From an uncultured Flavobacteriaceae bacterium (GTDB lineage Bacteria > Bacteroidota > Bacteroidia > Flavobacteriales > Flavobacteriaceae): a stretch of DNA of 64,000 nucleotides. The notes under the pieces are model-generated. The model made no database searches, had not been told where the DNA came from, and saw nothing but the letters and a program-made list of their open reading frames with translations. A program made the translations under genes and the position numbers. This document shows, in pieces, positions 59,367 to 64,000 of this stretch (position 1 is the stretch's first letter; each line of letters starts with the position of its first letter). The stretch covers positions 248,001 to 312,000 of the forward strand of contig CANNAC010000002.1 in assembly GCA_947502495.1 (NCBI GenBank), read 5' to 3'.

Positions 59367-60512
59367 ATGAACAAGATATATATCCTATTATTTTCACTGG
59401 TTTTAGTAGCCTGCGGAAATGCAGAAAAAAAAGCAGAAATCGTTCCAGAAACAGAAACACATAACGATGCAATCACCATTACCAAAGCACAGTTTGAAGG
59501 TGAAAAAATGGCTTTTGGCACCTTAGCCGAATACGATTTTAACGAAACCGTAAAAGTAAACGGCATGATAGATGTGCCACCACATAACAAATCTAGCGTG
59601 ACTACTTTTACTGGTGGTTATATTACAAAAACACCATTATTAATTGGAGATAGCGTAAAAAAAGGACAACTTTTAGTTACGCTTGAAAATCCAGAATTTG
59701 TGGAGCTTCAGCAAAACTACTTGGAAGTTTCAGAGCAATTAAATTATTTAAAATCGGAATTTAACAGACAAAAAACATTGTTTGAAGAAAAGATTACTTC
59801 CGAAAAAAACTACTTAAAAGCGGAAAGCGCTTACAAAAGCAACCTTGCACACTACAACGGTTTACGCAAAAAATTACAAATGTTAAATCTAAATCCGAGT
59901 AGCGTGGAACAAGGACGTATTTCTTCCTCTATAAATTTATACGCACCAATTTCTGGTCACGTCACCAAGGTTAATGTAAGCAATGGAACCTATGTTTCGC
60001 CAAGCGATGTTATTATGGAAATTGTGGACATTGATCATATTCACTTAGAATTATCGGTCTTTGAAAAAGACATCATGCAGATTAAAAAAGATCAGAAAAT
60101 TCTGTTTACAATTCCTGAAGCTTCCAATAAAACCTTTGAAGCCGAAGTGCATTTGGTAGGTACTACCATTGATGAACAAACGAGACGCGTAAAAGTGCAT
60201 GGACACGTAGATAATGATAAAGAAAACTTTATTGTTGGGATGTTTGTGGATGCAGATATTATTATAGATAGCACGAAAAGCATGGGGCTTTCAAAAGAAG
60301 CTATTATTGAAGTTGGTGATGCATTTTATGTTTTGGTTTTAGAAGAACAACAGAATGAGGAATTTCATTTAGAAAAAGTTAAATTAGAGCTTGGAAAGCA
60401 AACCGAAACCAACGTCGAAATTTTAAATGTGGAAGTTTTAAAATACAAACAAATCTTGGTAAAAGGCAACAGTATGCTTTTAAACGAAAGTGAAAGTGGA
60501 CACAATCACTAA
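59367..60512 (+). CDS. Periplasmic adaptor of the metal RND efflux system (CusB/CzcB-like)
   Basis: A 381-residue membrane-fusion lipoprotein (lipid-attached Cys16 in LVACGNA). After the lipoyl-like half (GGYITKTPLLIGDSVKKGQLLVTLENPEF, near residues 75-105) come a helical hairpin of about 60 residues, the second lipoyl half (INLYAPISGHVTKVNVSNGTYV) and beta-barrel and membrane-proximal domains. It bridges the RND pump and channel in the periplasm. Its tail is His-containing (ESGHNH), as in other heavy-metal adaptors. It starts 4 bases after the pump gene and is followed 20 bases later by the P-type ATPase. Confidence 0.94.
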   Translation: MNKIYILLFSLVLVACGNAEKKAEIVPETETHNDAITITKAQFEGEKMAFGTLAEYDFNETVKVNGMIDVPPHNKSSVTTFTGGYITKTPLLIGDSVKKGQLLVTLENPEFVELQQNYLEVSEQLNYLKSEFNRQKTLFEEKITSEKNYLKAESAYKSNLAHYNGLRKKLQMLNLNPSSVEQGRISSSINLYAPISGHVTKVNVSNGTYVSPSDVIMEIVDIDHIHLELSVFEKDIMQIKKDQKILFTIPEASNKTFEAEVHLVGTTIDEQTRRVKVHGHVDNDKENFIVGMFVDADIIIDSTKSMGLSKEAIIEVGDAFYVLVLEEQQNEEFHLEKVKLELGKQTETNVEILNVEVLKYKQILVKGNSMLLNESESGHNH

Positions 60513-60532
60513 TCAAACGGAAAACAAATACT

Positions 60533-62509
60533 ATGGAGAATCTTAATAATGATGGGCACAACCACAGCCACAATTTAATTTTTGGAAAAAAAACAGAATT
60601 GTACTTCGCCATACTATGCGGTGTTTTTTTAGTCGCTGGTTTTACTATAGAAAAACTAACCGATGCTCCTGCTTGGGCATCGGTTTCTAGTTATATAATT
60701 GCTTACTTTTTTGGTGGTTATTTTATAACTATTGAAGCTTCAAAAAAAATACCAAAAGCAGAATTTGATATTGATTTTTTAATGATTGCTGCCGCAATAG
60801 GAGCAGCATACATTGGTAGTTGGGCCGAAGGTGCTTTACTATTATTCTTATTTAGTTTAGGGCATGCATTAGAGCACTATGCTATGAATAAAGCTAAAAA
60901 ATCTATTGAAGCGTTGAGTGATTTATCGCCAAAAAAGGCATTGGTAAAAAAAGGAAATCAAATAACAGAAATACCAATTGAAAATCTAAAAATTGGAGAC
61001 ATAATCATCGTTAAACCAAACACCAAAATAGCAGCAGACGGTGTAATTATAACCGGAAATAGCAGCATCAATCAAGCACCAATTACTGGTGAAAGCATGC
61101 CTGTAGATAAAACGGCAATTGCGACTTTAGACCAATTACCAGAATTTAAACACATCGATAAAAAGCATATCGCATTTACTGGAACTATAAATGGAGATAG
61201 CACTATTGAAGTACATGTTTTAAAACGAAGTCACGATTCTACCGTTGCCCGATTAATTAAAATGGTAAGCGAAGTAGAAACGCAAAAATCACCAACACAA
61301 CGTTTAACCAAAAAATTTGAAAAATGGTATGTACCGATTGTGATCATTGTAGTGGTATTATTGTGTTTTGCATATCTCATTATAGACGAAACCTTTAATG
61401 AAAGCCTCTACAGAGCAATAACGGTTTTGGTAGCCGCTAGTCCTTGTGCATTGGCAATATCTACGCCAAGTGCTGTACTTAGTGGAATTGCAAGAGCAGC
61501 TCAAAAAGGGGTTTTAATTAAAGGCGGAAAAGCACTAGAAGATCTAGGAAGTATTACCACTATTGCATTTGATAAAACAGGAACTTTAACCGAAGGTAAA
61601 CCGAAATTGACCAACGTCATCCCACTAAATGAATTTGATGAAAATGCGTTTTTACAAATCGTTTTAGAAGTGGAAAGCTTAAGCAATCATCCGTTAGCGA
61701 AAGCAATAGCTAAAGATATTGCAAAACAGTATGACATCCATTTTAAAAACACTGCTACAAATATTGAAGCCATTCAAGGCAAAGGAATTACGGCGACGTA
61801 TGAAAACGCTAAAGTATTTATTGGTAATTTAAAATTGATGGAAGATGAAGGTATAACAGTAACGGATGTAGTAACTTCTAAAATGGATGGTCTATTACAA
61901 AACGGACATACGGTAATGCTTGTGGCTTTTAAAAAGAAAGTTATTGGTATTCTTGGCGTGATGGATATTCCAAGAAAAACAGCTGCAGACACACTTAAAA
62001 AACTAAAATCCATTGGTATAAAACGAATGATTATGCTAACTGGAGATCATCAAAATGTTGGTGATGCCATTGCTAAACAAATAGGTTTAACCGAAGCAAA
62101 AGGAAACTTATTACCAGAAGATAAAGTTGCTGCTATTAAAAATTTACTAGCTACAGATGGAAAAATCGCTATGGTTGGTGATGGCGTAAATGATGCTCCA
62201 GCAATGGCTTTAAGTACCGTTAGTGTTGCCATGGGAGCAGCAGGAAGCGATGTTGCTTTAGAAACTGCAGATGTAGCGCTAATGTCGGATAAAATTGAAA
62301 ATTTACCATTTGTAATCGGATTAAGTAGAGCATCCAAACGCATTATAAAAGAAAACATTTTTATAAGCTTAGGTGTTGTTGCCGTACTGGTGCCCGTTAC
62401 CATTTTAGGACTAACCAACATTGGAATCGCTGTTTTGTTTCATGAAGGCTCCACAGTGGTAGTCGTTTTAAATGCTTTACGACTATTAGCCTACAAAGAG
62501 CATATATAA
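60533..62509 (+). CDS. Heavy-metal P-type ATPase, P1B-4-like (SPC motif)
   Basis: A 658-residue metal-translocating P-type ATPase. The N-terminus has a short His stretch (GHNHSHN) and no HMA domain. About six transmembrane segments are seen instead of eight, as in the P1B-4 group. Key motifs: TGES (actuator), SPC at residues 303-305 in TM6 with Pro six residues on, DKTGTLTEG with phosphorylated Asp347, the HP motif in SNHPLAKA, GDGVNDAPA, and HEGST (637-641) in the last membrane helix, the P1B-4 marker. Such enzymes export cobalt, zinc, nickel or ferrous iron from the cytoplasm. It would pass metal to the periplasm for the RND system of the same operon. Confidence 0.93.
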   Translation: MENLNNDGHNHSHNLIFGKKTELYFAILCGVFLVAGFTIEKLTDAPAWASVSSYIIAYFFGGYFITIEASKKIPKAEFDIDFLMIAAAIGAAYIGSWAEGALLLFLFSLGHALEHYAMNKAKKSIEALSDLSPKKALVKKGNQITEIPIENLKIGDIIIVKPNTKIAADGVIITGNSSINQAPITGESMPVDKTAIATLDQLPEFKHIDKKHIAFTGTINGDSTIEVHVLKRSHDSTVARLIKMVSEVETQKSPTQRLTKKFEKWYVPIVIIVVVLLCFAYLIIDETFNESLYRAITVLVAASPCALAISTPSAVLSGIARAAQKGVLIKGGKALEDLGSITTIAFDKTGTLTEGKPKLTNVIPLNEFDENAFLQIVLEVESLSNHPLAKAIAKDIAKQYDIHFKNTATNIEAIQGKGITATYENAKVFIGNLKLMEDEGITVTDVVTSKMDGLLQNGHTVMLVAFKKKVIGILGVMDIPRKTAADTLKKLKSIGIKRMIMLTGDHQNVGDAIAKQIGLTEAKGNLLPEDKVAAIKNLLATDGKIAMVGDGVNDAPAMALSTVSVAMGAAGSDVALETADVALMSDKIENLPFVIGLSRASKRIIKENIFISLGVVAVLVPVTILGLTNIGIAVLFHEGSTVVVVLNALRLLAYKEHI

Positions 62510-62601
62510 ATATCGGTTTTTGACGCAACCTTTTCTTATTTTAAGCATCTACTAGTGGTATGCCTTTTTATTAATCAAATACATAATTTAAAAACAAACC
62601 A

Positions 62602-63174
62602 ATGAAAAAAACCCTTTTAGGATTATTGTTATTTACCTCTTTTGCAACTTTTGCGCAAAAAGAGGTACAAGAAGAAAAAGTAAAACACAGTGAAATAAAG
62701 ATAAATGCTTTTAATCTTATTTTGTTTAAATCTATAGATGTTTCCTATGAATATTTATTAGATTCGGAATCTTCTATAGGTGCTTCTGTTTTAATCAATT
62801 TAAGAGATACCGATTCTGGAGAAGATATTTATTACAACGAAAAACTTGCCATCACGCCATATTACAGACGTTACTTTTCTAGTAAATATGCTTGGGGATT
62901 TTTCTTAGAAGCTTTTGGTATGTATAATGTGCAGGATGATGTCTATGAAGAATACAATTACAATATGGTTTTAGATGAATATGAATACACAAGATCTGAC
63001 GAAACGTCTAACAACCTTGCTTTCGGAATGGCTGTTGGCGGAAAATTTGTTAGTAAAAAAGGGTTTTTGTTTGAAGTATTTGGAGGAATAGGAAGAAATA
63101 TCATTCAATCTAACGAGAAAATTGGTAGTGAGTTTGTACCACGTTTAGGAGCAACCTTTGGTTGGAGGTTTTAA
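62602..63174 (+). CDS. Small exported barrel protein (DUF3575-like)
   Basis: A 190-residue outer-membrane protein (signal residues 1-18, ending FAQ). KINAFNLILFKSIDVSYEYLLDSESSIGAS and the following alternating strands, ending in LGATFGWRF with an aromatic C-terminus, describe an eight-stranded barrel similar to the DUF3575/porin-like proteins of Bacteroidota. An acidic, Tyr-rich loop (EEYNYNMVLDEYEYTRSDE) is notable. It lies 92 bases beyond the metal ATPase and may or may not belong to that operon. Function unknown. Confidence 0.8.
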   Translation: MKKTLLGLLLFTSFATFAQKEVQEEKVKHSEIKINAFNLILFKSIDVSYEYLLDSESSIGASVLINLRDTDSGEDIYYNEKLAITPYYRRYFSSKYAWGFFLEAFGMYNVQDDVYEEYNYNMVLDEYEYTRSDETSNNLAFGMAVGGKFVSKKGFLFEVFGGIGRNIIQSNEKIGSEFVPRLGATFGWRF

Positions 63175-63192
63175 CAACAAGACTGTTTTATA

Positions 63193-63228
63193 AAGAAACC
63201 CAAGCTTTTCGGCTTGGGTTTCTTATTT
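63193..63228 (+). terminator. Terminator after the small barrel gene
   Basis: A perfect 13-bp stem (63193-63205 with 63212-63224) with a 6-base loop, then ATTTTAT, about 20 bases after the stop codon. Confidence 0.7.
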
Positions 63229-63264
63229 TATATCAAAAAATCCTATTCGTAAATATTTGATGGA

Positions 63265-63307
63265 GGAAAAAAAAAAAACGCGCAAACAATTATTGCTTGA
63301 GCGTTTT
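63265..63307 (-). terminator. Terminator of glyS
   Basis: On the minus strand AAAACGC pairs with GCGTTTT and an inner GCAA/TTGC helix forms, followed by a run of about ten T. It lies about 35 bases after the glyS stop. Confidence 0.8.
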
Positions 63308-63340
63308 AGTTATAAGATTCCTTTTTTCAAAGGAATTCGA

Positions 63341-64000
63341 TTATTTCATCTTCATTAGCCAATGTTTCACATCGACCTCTGCTTTAATCAAGTCTTTTAA
63401 ATCTTCGATCTTCACACGTTTTTGTTCCATAGTATCTCTATGTCTTATAGTAACCGTGTTATTTTCTAAAGTTTCATGATCTACAGTAATACAAAATGGT
63501 GTTCCATTTGCATCTTGACGTCTGTAACGTTTTCCAACTGCATCTTTTTCGTCATAAAACACATTGAAATCCCATTTTAAATCTTCTACAATTTGTTTTG
63601 CTACTTCTGGTAAACCATCCTTTTTTACTAAAGGAAAAATGGCTGCTTTTACAGGAGCTAGAACTGCAGGCAATTTTAAAACGGTTCTTGTAGTATTGTT
63701 TTCTAGTTCTTCTTCCATTAAAGCATTAGAAAATACCGCTAAAAACATTCTGTCTAAACCAATAGAAGTTTCCAAAACATAAGGTGTATAGCTTTTGTTT
63801 TCTTCATGATCAAAATACTGAAGCTTCTTACCAGAAAATTCTTCGTGTTGTTTTAAATCAAAATCGGTACGCGAGTGAATTCCTTCTAACTCTTTAAATC
63901 CGAAAGGGAATTTAAACTCAATATCTGTTGCAGCATCTGCATAATGTGCTAATTTTTCGTGGTCATGAAAACGATAGTTATCTGCTCCCATTCCTAAAGA
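63341..64000 (-). CDS. glyS: Glycine--tRNA ligase, C-terminal part (runs off the window)
   Basis: The last 219 codons or so of a class II glycyl-tRNA synthetase of the single-chain (alpha2, archaeal/eukaryotic-like) type. LGMGADNYRFHDHEKLAHYADAATDIEF and GFKELEGIHSRTDFDLKQHEEFSGK are core catalytic-domain blocks, VLETSIGLDRMFLAVF is motif 3 with its ATP-binding Arg, and the tail (LPAVLAPVKAAIFPL to the end) is the anticodon-binding domain. The open frame continues to base 64000. It charges tRNA-Gly in the cytoplasm. Confidence 0.96.
   Translation of the reverse strand, partial: SLGMGADNYRFHDHEKLAHYADAATDIEFKFPFGFKELEGIHSRTDFDLKQHEEFSGKKLQYFDHEENKSYTPYVLETSIGLDRMFLAVFSNALMEEELENNTTRTVLKLPAVLAPVKAAIFPLVKKDGLPEVAKQIVEDLKWDFNVFYDEKDAVGKRYRRQDANGTPFCITVDHETLENNTVTIRHRDTMEQKRVKIEDLKDLIKAEVDVKHWLMKMK

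Noticed and set aside
1-64000. Prophage, integrative element or insertion sequence
   Set aside because: No transposase, integrase, tRNA-flanking repeat or phage structural gene was seen; gene content is mostly core flavobacterial.

Overview
The window is a low-GC chromosomal segment from a member of the Flavobacteriaceae (Bacteroidota). Evidence for this: gliding-motility genes gldD and gldE in the mutY-ssb-gldE-gldD order, PorP/SprF and type B sorting-domain proteins of the type IX secretion system (T9SS), two TonB-dependent receptors, a ribosomal protein L21 with the lineage-type C-terminal extension, and promoter-like TAnnTTTG boxes ahead of several genes. No tRNA, rRNA, IS element, prophage or CRISPR array was seen; most of the window is core genome.

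Layout. 0-5.8 kb: aat (partial), a DUF3127 OB-fold protein with an SSB-like tip, a flavin reductase-like protein, an orphan histidine kinase, a HIT protein, greA, a lipoprotein and an RDD protein. 5.8-13.8 kb: a decayed small ORF, then a minus-strand block: PPTase, prenylglyceryl-phosphate synthase, and a predicted thiamine-salvage set (thiamine-binding protein, PnuC/PnuT-type transporter, NadR-like kinase, DUF4301 protein, ArfB). It ends in a TonB receptor behind a TPP riboswitch whose leader carries a duplicated terminator-like hairpin. 13.9-16.3 kb: ahcY and a DinB-like gene bracketed by direct repeats. 16.4-26.1 kb: a minus-strand catabolic cluster (sodium:solute symporter, acyl-CoA ligase, exported esterase, unknown helical-repeat protein, TonB receptor, cytosolic alpha/beta hydrolase, 3-hydroxybutyrate dehydrogenase), read here as a candidate uptake-and-degradation locus for hydroxyacid esters.

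26.2-39.1 kb: rpmA-rplU, a DUF4199 protein, an M16 peptidase pair, an EamA transporter, an HMA lipoprotein, gldD-gldE-ssb, mutY, HU, a tiny basic ribosomal-type protein and RNase G/E. 39.2-47.9 kb: a T9SS surface-protein cassette made of a 1931-residue repetitive type B adhesin, a PorP/SprF protein and a PorE-like OmpA protein. 48-51 kb: aldo/keto reductase, OmpA lipoprotein, exonuclease III. 51.1-54.5 kb: a 1140-residue outer-membrane protein of unknown role. 54.6-62.5 kb: a metal-efflux operon with a His-rich protein, an RND pump fused to its own TolC-type channel, an adaptor and a P1B-4-like ATPase. The end holds a small barrel protein and the 3' part of glyS.

The most interesting points are the hydroxyacid-ester locus, the TPP leader with duplicated hairpins and its inferred link to the PnuC-kinase operon, the RND-TolC fusion with a signal-peptide-like junction, and the SSB-like tip on the DUF3127 protein. 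All functional calls come from reading the sequence; no database search was run.
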